From Raineya sp964654605 (lineage in GTDB: Bacteria > Bacteroidota > Bacteroidia > Cytophagales > Thermonemataceae), in contig CAZZLW010000046.1 of assembly GCA_964654605.1 (NCBI GenBank), positions 1-64,000 on the forward strand: a stretch of 64,000 nucleotides of DNA, in the 5' to 3' direction. Both the position numbers and the translations under genes were made by a program. Below are positions 35,939 through 43,879 of this stretch, one piece after another (the stretch's first letter is position 1; every line of letters starts with the position of its first letter). The notes under the pieces were generated by a model. That model searched no databases. It was not told where the DNA came from and saw only the letters and a program-made list of their open reading frames with translations.

Positions 35939-37018
35939 TTAGCGAATAGACGCATACCATTTCAAAATTTCGCTTACTACAAGGCTAGAAGTTGCTTGCA
36001 CGCCTAAAATAATCCAAGAGGGTGTTAGATATTCCCAAATTCTCTCGGGGCGGGTATAGAGCCTAAAATGAGCAAAAGACCACCAACAACGCCATTCCGA
36101 GGCACAGGGTTTGCAACCATAGCAATATTGGGTGTCGTAATCAAAAAAAAGTTTAAGCCAAAAATATACAGGTATAAGCACTAAAATTGTAGCTATCAGT
36201 ACCCAATTGTTGCGTTGTTTGGCTTTTTCGTGTGCTTTGGAAGCCGAAAGCAAATTGTCCGGGATAATGCTATGCCTCAAAATCCAGATACCTACGAGTG
36301 TGCCTATGCTTGCACCCACGTAAAAAAGATGTTCAAAAGTCCAAGATTTTTGAAGCCATTTTTGCTCCATTGCATAAGGCGTAAGCCAAGCAATATTTGC
36401 CCAACTTGCCAGCCAATTACACAAAGCAAAAACTACTAAAAACAACAAGAGGCGTGCAAACCAACGTTTGCGAAGGGTAGGAGCAAAAAATTCTGCATAA
36501 ATATCTTTGAAAAATCCCCAAATGTTTTGCCCTGTTTCGTAGATTTTGTACCAAATTTGCTTTGAAAACCCAAATTTGGGCAAATCGTTCAGTTCGTATC
36601 GCCTCCTGCCTTGTGAGCTGTGTTCGGATTTGAAAAAAATTTCGCGTCTGCCCGAAGTTATCCAAATATATGGGGCGTAAAGGTGGTTATCATACGAAAA
36701 AGCCTGTTCTATGGCTTCCTCAAAGGTGCTTTCTCCAATACTGCTTTTTTTACATTCTACAATGCAAAAAGGCTTTTGGGATTCATCTAAAATGAGAATA
36801 TCAACTCTTTTGTAGCTGGAACCCATTTTTACGGGGTATTCAAAGGCTATTCTTTCGGCGGGGTAGCGATAATGGTATAAAATTTTAGCATATATTTCGG
36901 CTCTTACCTGCTCTTCGGGGGTAAGTGGGAAACCTATGCCGCTGGTGGCATAAAAAATTTCGTTGTTGTAAAAACGGATAGCACCTTCTTTTTGTGCTTG
37001 CGAAAGGTAATGGCTCAT
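35939..37018 (-). CDS. Membrane protein with N-terminal HsdR_N-like nuclease domain
   Basis: A 359-residue fusion. Residues about 25-130 match the type I restriction enzyme HsdR N-terminal nuclease fold: TPEEQVRAEIYAKI, Asp73 in RVDILILDESQ, and Glu88-x-Lys90 in FCIVECKKS. From residue 185 there are four predicted transmembrane helices (LLLFLVVFALCNWLASW, LFYVGASIGTLVGIWIL, WVLIATILVLIPVYFWL and one near the C-terminus). The loop between helices 3 and 4 holds a Cys cluster, CYGCKPCASEWRC. No hsdM or hsdS genes are nearby, so this is not a type I system. It may be a membrane-anchored nuclease with a defence role; that is inference. It lies 15 bp downstream of bioF on the same strand. Confidence 0.7.
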   Translation of the reverse strand: MSHYLSQAQKEGAIRFYNNEIFYATSGIGFPLTPEEQVRAEIYAKILYHYRYPAERIAFEYPVKMGSSYKRVDILILDESQKPFCIVECKKSSIGESTFEEAIEQAFSYDNHLYAPYIWITSGRREIFFKSEHSSQGRRRYELNDLPKFGFSKQIWYKIYETGQNIWGFFKDIYAEFFAPTLRKRWFARLLLFLVVFALCNWLASWANIAWLTPYAMEQKWLQKSWTFEHLFYVGASIGTLVGIWILRHSIIPDNLLSASKAHEKAKQRNNWVLIATILVLIPVYFWLKLFFDYDTQYCYGCKPCASEWRCWWSFAHFRLYTRPERIWEYLTPSWIILGVQATSSLVVSEILKWYASIR

Positions 37019-37033
37019 TGATTTCCGATAAAC

Positions 37034-38191
37034 TTACATTTCTTTTGCCAAAATAAGTATATTTTGACAAAGTTCTGCAATTTCTTTTTCACTATTGAAG
37101 GCGTGCAAGCATATTCGGATAATCTCTTCGCCTGCTTTTACCGTAGGCGAAAGCACAGGACGCACATCAAAGCCTGCCTCTTGCAGTTTTTTTGCAAAAA
37201 GTTTGGTTCTTTCGTTACCACCAATTTTAAGGATTTGAATAGGGGTGTAGCTTTCTTTGAGTTGGATTGAGGTGTGGGATAAATTTTGCAGAGCTGTTCT
37301 GAAAAAAGTAATTTTTTGGTGTAAATCTTCTTGCAAATGCAAGTTTTCGGCAATGTATTCAAAGGCTTTGCGAATATGTACGTAGCTATGCAAAGGCAGA
37401 GCCGTGGTATAGATAAAAGCTCTTGCAAAGTTGATAAGGTAATCTATCAGTATTTTTGAGCCTGCTACACAAGCACCGTGCCCGCCAATAGCTTTGCCAA
37501 AGGTGTAAATCCTTGCAAAAATATCTTGATGCACATTTTGGGCAATGCAGTATCCTTCGCCCGAGTTTCCATAAATGCCTGTACTATGGGCTTCATCTAC
37601 GATTAAATAAGCCTCATATTGCTTGCAGAAACCAATGATTTCTGGCAAAGGGGCTATATCGCCGTCCATAGAATAGACACTTTCTACTACAACAAAAATA
37701 TTGCTATACGATTTTTCTTGGGCTTTTTGAAGTTTTTTTTCCAAATCTTCTAAATCGCTGTGCCGAAAGTAGTAGCTTTGGGCAAGGCTCAAATGTTTAC
37801 CTTCTCGCAGACTTGCGTGCAAAAGTTCATCACAGAGAATAATATCGTTTTTTTGAGGAATAGTTGCCAAAATAGCAGTATTTAGCTGATAGCCCGAATT
37901 AAACACCAAGCAGGCTTCTGCCTGAAAAATTTGGGCTAAAAATGCCTCCAAGTCCAATACGTAAGGGTGAGTGCCTGAAAGCAAACGAGAGCCTGTTGCT
38001 CCCAAATGGGGTTGGGGCAGTTGGTTGAGTGTGTTTTCAATATTTTTTTGCAAAACGCTGTTGCGAGCCAGTCCCAGATAGTCGTTAGAACTGAAATCAA
38101 TGAGGGAACTTTGAGGTGTTAATACCCGAAAGTTCCCTTCTTGCTTGCGTTTTTGGAGTTTTTCTTGAAGTGCTTCTAAAAGTCGGTTCAT
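37034..38191 (-). CDS. bioF: 8-Amino-7-oxononanoate synthase-like PLP enzyme
   Basis: A 385-residue member of the alpha-oxoamine synthase family, starting at the ATG giving MNRLLEALQEKLQKRK, five bases after the nfu stop. The motifs are: SNDYLGLARN, HLGATGSRLLSGTH, the PLP-contacting DEAHSTGIYG and the Schiff-base lysine in TFGKAIGGHGACVAGS. BioF condenses pimeloyl thioester with alanine in biotin synthesis. Close relatives (Kbl, serine palmitoyltransferase) share these motifs, so the exact substrate is inferred from length and overall pattern. No other bio gene is in the window. Coupling with nfu is reasonable because biotin synthase downstream in the pathway needs Fe-S clusters. Confidence 0.82.
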   Translation of the reverse strand: MNRLLEALQEKLQKRKQEGNFRVLTPQSSLIDFSSNDYLGLARNSVLQKNIENTLNQLPQPHLGATGSRLLSGTHPYVLDLEAFLAQIFQAEACLVFNSGYQLNTAILATIPQKNDIILCDELLHASLREGKHLSLAQSYYFRHSDLEDLEKKLQKAQEKSYSNIFVVVESVYSMDGDIAPLPEIIGFCKQYEAYLIVDEAHSTGIYGNSGEGYCIAQNVHQDIFARIYTFGKAIGGHGACVAGSKILIDYLINFARAFIYTTALPLHSYVHIRKAFEYIAENLHLQEDLHQKITFFRTALQNLSHTSIQLKESYTPIQILKIGGNERTKLFAKKLQEAGFDVRPVLSPTVKAGEEIIRICLHAFNSEKEIAELCQNILILAKEM

Positions 38192-38196
38192 TATTT

Positions 38197-38802
38197 TTAC
38201 ATACTTTCTGCTACCACTTCTTGTACCTGTGGAATCATACGTTTCAAGAGGTTTTCTATTCCTGCTTTCAGTGTAATAGTAGATGAAGGGCAACCACTGC
38301 AAGAGCCTTTGAGGGCAAGCACTACTTTGCCTGTGGCATCATCAAAGCTATGAAAATGAATAGCACCGCCATCAGTTTCAACGGCAGGTCTTACGTATTC
38401 TTCCAATACTTTTTTTATTTGTTTTACCACTTCGCTGTCGTTTTCAGAGGCTTGCAGATTGTTGTTTTCTTGCAAAAGCTCTACACTGAAAATGGGTTTT
38501 TCTTGCTCCAAATATTCTTGAATATGCAATTTGACTTCGCGAGCTATGTCCATCCAATCGTAGCCTTCTTTTTTGGTAACGGTGATAAAATTATTCATTA
38601 CAAAAACTCTTTCTACGAAGGGGAATTTTTCAAAAAGTTCGGTGGCAAGTGGAGATTTTTCGGCGGCGGTGCGGTCAGGAAAATCAAAACTTTCGTTTTC
38701 GGGAGTAAGCATATAATTGATAACAAACTTCAAAGAAGCAGGGTTAGGACTTGCCTCCGTATAAACATTCAGATAGCGTTTGGGTTTTATTACTTGTTCC
38801 AT
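38197..38802 (-). CDS. NifU family Fe-S carrier (Nfu)
   Basis: A 201-residue protein of two domains. An N-terminal Nfu_N domain (NVYTEASPNPASLKFVINYM) precedes a C-terminal NifU-like domain with the cluster-binding CxxC in LKGSCSGCPSSTITLKAGIE. It accepts and delivers Fe-S clusters to apoproteins. The layout is that of mitochondrial and bacteroidotal Nfu proteins rather than of full NifU scaffolds. It is the first gene of a probable operon with bioF. Confidence 0.92.
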   Translation of the reverse strand: MEQVIKPKRYLNVYTEASPNPASLKFVINYMLTPENESFDFPDRTAAEKSPLATELFEKFPFVERVFVMNNFITVTKKEGYDWMDIAREVKLHIQEYLEQEKPIFSVELLQENNNLQASENDSEVVKQIKKVLEEYVRPAVETDGGAIHFHSFDDATGKVVLALKGSCSGCPSSTITLKAGIENLLKRMIPQVQEVVAESM

Positions 38803-39057
38803 AACTTAAAAGTTGAAAGTTCAGGGTTCAAAAAGTTAAAGGTTAAAGTTTATAGCAGACCAAAATAAAAAAATCAAAAACTTAATTGATAGAATAAACT
38901 ACTTTGTACTCACTACTCATTACTCATTACTCATTACTCTGTACTCACTACTACCCCATAACCATTTTCCCCGCCAATCTGTTCCTTACCTATAAGATTT
39001 TTTAGCAAAATTTCGCTGATTTTTTTTGGCAATTCTAAAAAAATGCTTAAAATGCGA
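38803..39057. repeat. Intergenic simple repeats between nfu and the HMG-CoA reductase gene
   Basis: The divergent spacer contains degenerate short units. First come GTTGAAAGTTCAGGG and AAAGTTAAAGGTTAAAG, then a tandem heptamer (ACTCATT repeated about four times, near 38918-38938) with further degenerate TACTCACTAC units. These resemble the short tandem repeats scattered in other Bacteroidota and cyanobacterial genomes. No gene is seen. Confidence 0.65.
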
Positions 39058-39088
39058 TTGAGTAATGTAAGTTTTAACGTTAAATTTG
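39058..39088 (+). promoter_or_regulatory. Promoter of the HMG-CoA reductase gene
   Basis: TTG (39058-39060), a 20-bp spacer and TAAATTTG (39081-39088). The -7 box ends 7 bp before the ATG, so the mRNA would have almost no leader. Confidence 0.55.
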
Positions 39089-39095
39089 AAAAGTT

Positions 39096-40667
39096 ATGAA
39101 TTTCGTTCCCAGTATGCTATTAAAGCAACTCTACACTCGTGGCAGTTTGCGTAACGCAAGCGATGGAGTTGTGTTTTCGGTGAAAAATCGTTTGAGCGAT
39201 GCCAAACTTGTAGCCTTGAAAAAGGTAGAAATAGGCGACAAAAACATTCCTCTGAAAGATGTATTTGTAGATTTAGGTGATAATCGTATTCTTGCCGCCG
39301 AGCAAATTTCAGAAAGCAATCCCATTGAGTTTCCCCTGCGTAGAGCTATTAACGTTATTACCAAACAAGCTCCTTTACCCGAAGGGAAATACAAGGTGAA
39401 GATAGAATTTAAGGCGAGTCCTTTTGGTAACTTGGAAATTAAGGTAGAAGATGCTATTGCGAAAGAGGATACGAACATAGCGAAAATTCCTCGCAATGAT
39501 TTGGACGATTATTCAGAAGATGCTATCAAAGCAAGGCATAAGTTTATCAATGAATTTGTAAAAAAGAATGTAAATCCTGATTTTGAGGGGGTAAATCACA
39601 TTACCAAATATTCTTTTGACCCTCATATTACACAAGGTAACTGCGAGCATTTTGTAGGGGTTGCCCAAGTACCGATGGGTATTGCAGGACCTCTCAAAAT
39701 CAATGGCGAACACGCCAAAGGAGAGTTCTTGATACCACTTGCTACTGCCGAAGGAACGCTTGTAGCTTCTTACAATCGTGGAATGAAGGTAATCAATTTG
39801 AGTGGTGGAGCTACTTGTACCGTGATAGGCGATGCTATGCAGAGGGCTCCTGTGTTTGTATTTGAGAATGCTCGCGAGGCTCGCGAATTTGAAAAATGGG
39901 TACAAGCCAACTTTAAGAAAATAGCCGAAGAAGCAGAAGCTACTTCCAGCGTTGCCAAATTGCAATACATAGATAGCTACCTTTCCAATAAATTTGCCTA
40001 TTTGCGTTTCAATTATTCTACGGGTGATGCGGCGGGGCAGAATATGGTAGGGCGTGCTACTTTTGCCGCTTGCAGTTGGATTTTAGATGCTTATCCACAA
40101 GGAAAAATTAAAAATTTTTACTTGGAATCTAATTTTGCCACAGATAAAAAAGCCTCTCAAATCAATGTAATGCGTACGCGTGGCAAGCGTGTAGTGGCTG
40201 AATGTACTATCAAGAGAGAGGTGCTTACGCAAATTATGCGTGTAGAACCTGAACAGCTCGTATATCATTATCACGTTGCCAATGTAGGGGCAATACTTTC
40301 AGGTGCCAACAACAACGGCTTACATTCTGCCAATGGAATTACAGCAATGTTTATTGCCACAGGGCAAGATGTAGCCAATGTATCCGAATCTTCTGCGGGT
40401 ATTATGTACTCCGAACTCACTCCCGAAGGTGATTTGTATATGAATATTACTATTCCTTCGCTGATTGTCGCTACCCACGGAGGAGGTATTAAGCTGGCTA
40501 CGCAAAACGAATGTTTGCGTATGCTGGGCTGTGTAGGACGCGGCTCTGTGAATAAGTTTGCCGAAATTGTAGCAGGCGTGGTGCTGGCAGGGGAGATTTC
40601 GCTGGCTTCTGCGATTTCTTCTTCCGATTGGGTTTCCAGCCACGAACAATACGGCAGAAATAGATAA
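39096..40667 (+). CDS. Hydroxymethylglutaryl-CoA reductase, class I-like, with extra N-terminal domain
   Basis: Reduces HMG-CoA to mevalonate; 523 residues. The catalytic part (about 150-523) carries class I features: Glu219 in ATAEGTLVAS, Lys351 in FATDKKAS, Asp425 in FIATGQD and His516 in SSHEQYGRN near the C-terminus, with AGQNMVGRA as the nucleotide-binding region. There are no membrane helices, so the enzyme is soluble. Residues 1 to about 125 form an additional beta-rich domain (LLKQLYTRGSLRNASDG, then FVDLGDNRILAAEQIS) not found in the human or archaeal enzymes; its role is unknown. The gene is single, with its own promoter and terminator. DXS is also encoded in the window, so mevalonate here may serve something other than bulk isoprenoid supply. 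Confidence 0.9.
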   Translation: MNFVPSMLLKQLYTRGSLRNASDGVVFSVKNRLSDAKLVALKKVEIGDKNIPLKDVFVDLGDNRILAAEQISESNPIEFPLRRAINVITKQAPLPEGKYKVKIEFKASPFGNLEIKVEDAIAKEDTNIAKIPRNDLDDYSEDAIKARHKFINEFVKKNVNPDFEGVNHITKYSFDPHITQGNCEHFVGVAQVPMGIAGPLKINGEHAKGEFLIPLATAEGTLVASYNRGMKVINLSGGATCTVIGDAMQRAPVFVFENAREAREFEKWVQANFKKIAEEAEATSSVAKLQYIDSYLSNKFAYLRFNYSTGDAAGQNMVGRATFAACSWILDAYPQGKIKNFYLESNFATDKKASQINVMRTRGKRVVAECTIKREVLTQIMRVEPEQLVYHYHVANVGAILSGANNNGLHSANGITAMFIATGQDVANVSESSAGIMYSELTPEGDLYMNITIPSLIVATHGGGIKLATQNECLRMLGCVGRGSVNKFAEIVAGVVLAGEISLASAISSSDWVSSHEQYGRNR

Positions 40668-40677
40668 TTGTTCAAAG

Positions 40678-40709
40678 AAAAGCCCTCATAGTAAAAATGA
40701 GGGCTTTTT
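40678..40709. terminator. Bidirectional terminator between the HMG-CoA reductase gene and hemF
   Basis: AAAAGCCCTCAT / ATGAGGGCTTTT with a 7-base loop, flanked by A-run and T-run. It separates two convergent genes. Confidence 0.85.
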
Positions 40710-40725
40710 GCTAAATCTTGTTTTC

Positions 40726-41661
40726 TTACAACCAATTTATGCCTTTTTGTAACAAGGCGAGCGTTTCGGCTTCTTTGGAGTTTGGTTCTGGGGTGAAACA
40801 ATAATGCCATTCGGCTTGTTTGGGCAAACTCATCAAGATAGATTCTATTCTGCCATTGGTTTCCAATCCGAATTTTGTACCCACATCATACACCAAATTA
40901 AATTCTACATAACGTCCTCTGCGAATAAGTTGCCATTGTTTTTCTTTTTCGCCAAAAGGCAAATTTTTGTTTTTGGCAATCAAATGGCTGTAAATAGGAG
41001 CAAAACTCCTGCCAACATCAAGCACAAAGTCAAATAGTTTTTCTTTGCTAATCTCTTCATTTTCTTGCAATCTGTCAAAGAAAATGCCACCGATACCACG
41101 CGTTTCGTTACGATGTTTGATAAAGAAGTAGTCATCAGCCCATTGTTTGAATTTTGGGTAAAATTCGGGGTGATATTTATCGCAAACTTCTTTGAGTTTT
41201 TGGTGAAAAAAGCGAGCATCTTCTTTATCAATATAATGCGGTGTGAGGTCAATGCCACCACCAAACCAATAAATGAGTCTGTTATCGGCAGTCTGCATTT
41301 CAAAATAACGCACGTTCATATGAATAATAGGCACCATAGGGCTTTCGGGGTGCATTACAATAGAAACGCCTGTGGCAAGAAACTCTCCTTCGGGCATTTG
41401 CAATTTACTTGCCATTTGTGGGGTAAACGTACCGAATACTTTGGAAAAATTCACGCCTGCTTTTTCTAAAACATTGCCATTTTGCAAGATACGGGTAAGT
41501 CCGCCACCGCCTTCGGCTCTTTGCCATTCATCTTTGGAAAAAGTACCTTTGCCATCGGCTTTTTCTATGGCAGAGCAAATATCAGTCTGCAACTGCTGAA
41601 AAGCAGTTACTACTTCGTCTTGAAAGGTTTTATTTTGTGAGGATACCATAAAGAATTTCAT
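40726..41661 (-). CDS. hemF: Oxygen-dependent coproporphyrinogen-III oxidase
   Basis: Haem biosynthesis enzyme that decarboxylates coproporphyrinogen III to protoporphyrinogen IX using O2; 311 residues. The recognisable blocks are: VSIVMHPESPMVPIIHMNVR, YWFGGGIDLTPHY, HRNETRGIGGIFFD, RRGRYVEFNLVYDVGTKFGL and a C-terminal ESILMSLPKQAEW. Its presence indicates aerobic or microaerobic haem synthesis, consistent with the nearby cytochrome c maturation genes. Confidence 0.96.
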   Translation of the reverse strand: MKFFMVSSQNKTFQDEVVTAFQQLQTDICSAIEKADGKGTFSKDEWQRAEGGGGLTRILQNGNVLEKAGVNFSKVFGTFTPQMASKLQMPEGEFLATGVSIVMHPESPMVPIIHMNVRYFEMQTADNRLIYWFGGGIDLTPHYIDKEDARFFHQKLKEVCDKYHPEFYPKFKQWADDYFFIKHRNETRGIGGIFFDRLQENEEISKEKLFDFVLDVGRSFAPIYSHLIAKNKNLPFGEKEKQWQLIRRGRYVEFNLVYDVGTKFGLETNGRIESILMSLPKQAEWHYCFTPEPNSKEAETLALLQKGINWL

Positions 41662-41746
41662 TTTTGGAGCAATTTAGGCGTTTATGAAAAATAAGACCTT
41701 GACTTTTATCAATGCCACTACTGATTTTCATTGCACTTTTATACCA

Positions 41747-41886
41747 AAATTATTTGTGTTCAAAATATTCAGGGTTTGATGTTCAAGCCTTTAAGGACTT
41801 TATCTCTCATTTTTTCTGTCTGACAACTATTTTCTAAAATCCTGTTTCCTGTTTCTTTTGTACAAACTATACCTAAACAATCACAA
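41747..41886 (-). repeat. Interspersed 3'-flank repeat, copy C (inverted)
   Basis: Read on the minus strand it starts immediately at the stop codon of the methyltransferase gene with GATTGTTTAGGTATAGTTTG. It then runs through GAAACAGGAAACAGGATTTT, AGACAGAAAAAATGAGAGAT, CCTTAAAGGCTTGAACATCA and TTTTGAACACAAATAATTT. Order and spacing match copies A and B. Confidence 0.85.
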
Positions 41887-42768
41887 TTAGTTCGTTTTCA
41901 AAACATAAATCAAACTAGAAGTATTTTGTTTGCCTGCTTTCAGATTGGAAAGAAAACCTTGCCAAAAAGCTCTTAAAAATTGTGTTTTGCCTGTTTGATA
42001 AAGGGTACTCATCAGGCTAATGTAGTAGGCATCAAAGGGCATTGGCAAAATTTCTTGAATTTGCAGATGATGTTTTTGGGAAAGAGCGAGTATATCTTTT
42101 TTGGAAAAATGCCAAAGATGACGAGGCACATCATAAGCCGCCCAAAAAGCACCAAAAACTTGGGCATCATAACTTTCTCGGTTGGGTAGGGCTATTACAA
42201 GTTTGCCTTTGGGTTTTAGCAAAGATGTAAGCTCTAAAATTATTTCATTGAGATTGGGAATATGCTCCAAAACGTGCCAAAGGGTAATAATATCAAATTG
42301 TGTGTTTCTAATTTCTTGCCAAGAGGCAAAAATAGATTGATTGGTATTTTCGGAAGCTATTTTACGAGCATTTTCATCGGGTTCAACCCCATCGGCTTGC
42401 CAGCCTGCTTGCAGTAGGGTTTTCAGAAAATAGCCCGTGCCACAGCCAAAGTCTAATAGGTTTCCTTTCTGAAAGTGATGAAGCCTTTCGATAAGCCGTA
42501 ATTTACGTTTCAAAGCAATTTTTCTTACCCAATGGTACATTTGATTGATAAGTCCCTTTTGGGTGTCGGAGTGTGAAATATAATTTTCGGACTTGTAATA
42601 ATTTCCCAACAAAGTTTGTAAGGGGCGTGGCGAAGTCAGTACAAAGCCGCAAGCAGAACATTTTTGCAGGTTGAATGTTTCACCGCTCACGGTATAATCT
42701 TTACAAGTAAGAAAAGGCTCAAAAGAAGTATTTTCGCAGATAGGGCAGACCTCAATATTTTCTAACAT
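41887..42768 (-). CDS. Class I SAM-dependent methyltransferase with N-terminal zinc ribbon
   Basis: A 293-residue protein from the ATG of MLENIEVCPICEN. Residues about 7-48 form a Cys4 zinc-ribbon-like segment (CPIC ... KCSACGF) typical of a class of methyltransferases from polysaccharide and other small-molecule loci. The SAM-binding motif I is LLDFGCGTGYFLKTL, with an acidic post-I motif GVEPDEN and IITLWHVLEHIPNL. The substrate is not evident. Its start overlaps the end of the preceding membrane-protein gene by 7 bp, so they are translationally linked. Confidence 0.85.
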   Translation of the reverse strand: MLENIEVCPICENTSFEPFLTCKDYTVSGETFNLQKCSACGFVLTSPRPLQTLLGNYYKSENYISHSDTQKGLINQMYHWVRKIALKRKLRLIERLHHFQKGNLLDFGCGTGYFLKTLLQAGWQADGVEPDENARKIASENTNQSIFASWQEIRNTQFDIITLWHVLEHIPNLNEIILELTSLLKPKGKLVIALPNRESYDAQVFGAFWAAYDVPRHLWHFSKKDILALSQKHHLQIQEILPMPFDAYYISLMSTLYQTGKTQFLRAFWQGFLSNLKAGKQNTSSLIYVLKTN

Positions 42769-43406
42769 AGACGCACCAAAAGTAAATATACAACCAATCC
42801 GACTAAAAATGCCACCAGAAGCCCCCAAAAGATGAATGCTCCTGTTAGGGATATTCCCAATAGTGCCAAAATACCCCAATAAATCAGAAAACTAATAGCT
42901 CCACTGATAAATATGAAGGTAATCAGCCCAATCACTCCGCCCAAAATGAAAGCCGTAATAATGGCAAATAGAGGCACAATGTAAATAACATACAAAATGA
43001 CGGCAAAAGCATTTTTGGGCGGTTTGGTGAGTTCAAAAAGTTCTACTCCCAGAGAGATAAGTTGCAAAGGCTCTTTCAAGAAACAGCCCAAACGTTGAAA
43101 AAATGGCTTATGTGTAGGTAGGCTATCGGTAGCTTGTATGGCTTTTCCAAATTTAAGATTTCTTTTTAACCTTGTATGTGAAACACTTGGGGAAATTTGT
43201 ATAAGTTCTTTTTTTTCAGCAATTTCTATTTTTTTATGAACAATGTTTATAGATTGAATATTGTTTAATTTTGGTAAATCTGTATTTGATTTTGGTTCTG
43301 CCTGTAACCCTTCTGCAATATCCATTCTGATTTGCGACTCGTGAGTTTGGGCTTTTGCAAAAGAAAAAAGTAGAAAAAAAATAAAAAGAATAAGTTGAGG
43401 CTTCAT
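42762..43406 (-). CDS. Hypothetical membrane protein
   Basis: A 214-residue protein not recognised as a known family. It starts with a signal-like segment (QLILFIFFLLFSFAKAQ), followed by about 100 polar residues with many Lys and Asn. A C-terminal region of hydrophobic helices comes next (FAVILYVIYIVPLFAIITAF, GLITFIFISGAISFLIYWGI, FIFWGLLVAFLVGLVVYLLL). The C-terminal part resembles small YqaE/Pmp3-like or DUF4870-like membrane proteins only loosely. It lies 27 bp after ccmE and overlaps the methyltransferase start. Confidence 0.6.
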   Translation of the reverse strand: MKPQLILFIFFLLFSFAKAQTHESQIRMDIAEGLQAEPKSNTDLPKLNNIQSINIVHKKIEIAEKKELIQISPSVSHTRLKRNLKFGKAIQATDSLPTHKPFFQRLGCFLKEPLQLISLGVELFELTKPPKNAFAVILYVIYIVPLFAIITAFILGGVIGLITFIFISGAISFLIYWGILALLGISLTGAFIFWGLLVAFLVGLVVYLLLVRLC

Positions 43407-43433
43407 TGGGTAAAACTTGTTTGCGAGGAAATT

Positions 43434-43847
43434 CTATATTTTTTTCTGCTCACCTTCGTATTTAGAAGGGCATTTCATCAGGATTTGCTTGGCGATAAAC
43501 TTTTTATCTTTGTTGTAAGAGCCAACAATTACAATCTGTTCGGAACGCTCAAAATCTTGGGGTTTGGCATCATTATAGTATATTTTTTCACGATTGCCTT
43601 TGTTATCAATCATTTCAAACACAAACAAGTTCGGATTGAGACGAGGCTCGTACTGCATACCTACTACTTTTCCCGACTTATCTTTGGGAAGCGTACCAAC
43701 AATATGTAAATCTTTATCTTTGCCTTTGGCGTGTATTTCCTGAGCTACGGAAAAATCCACATACTCCGTAACACTGCCCATAGAGGTTATCAGTACCCCA
43801 ACGGCAATTGCGATAGCAACAATAGCAACAATATGTGTAGGTTTCAT
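43434..43847 (-). CDS. ccmE: Cytochrome c maturation haem chaperone CcmE, CxxxY type
   Basis: Periplasmic membrane-anchored haem chaperone of cytochrome c maturation system I; 137 residues. The N-terminal anchor (HIVAIVAIAIAVGVLI) is followed by the OB-fold (LHIVGTLPKD, VGMQYEPRLNP, FEMIDNKG, IVIVGSYNKDKKFIAKQIL). In E. coli CcmE the haem-binding residue is His130 in an HxxxY motif. Here the corresponding position is Cys126 in CPSKY, with Tyr130 kept, so this is the CxxxY variant known from archaea, some sulfate reducers and other bacteria. ccmD lies just upstream; the other ccm genes are not in the window. Confidence 0.92.
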   Translation of the reverse strand: MKPTHIVAIVAIAIAVGVLITSMGSVTEYVDFSVAQEIHAKGKDKDLHIVGTLPKDKSGKVVGMQYEPRLNPNLFVFEMIDNKGNREKIYYNDAKPQDFERSEQIVIVGSYNKDKKFIAKQILMKCPSKYEGEQKKI

Positions 43848-43879
43848 TTTTGTAGAATTTTAGATTTCAACAGAAAAAG

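Noticed and set aside
35939..37018. Type I restriction subunit HsdR
   Set aside because: The protein lacks the helicase motor domains and has four membrane helices; hsdM and hsdS are absent.
38890..38960. ACTCATT repeats as a CRISPR or phage attachment site
   Set aside because: The unit is only 7 bp, there are no spacers, no integrase and no tRNA nearby.
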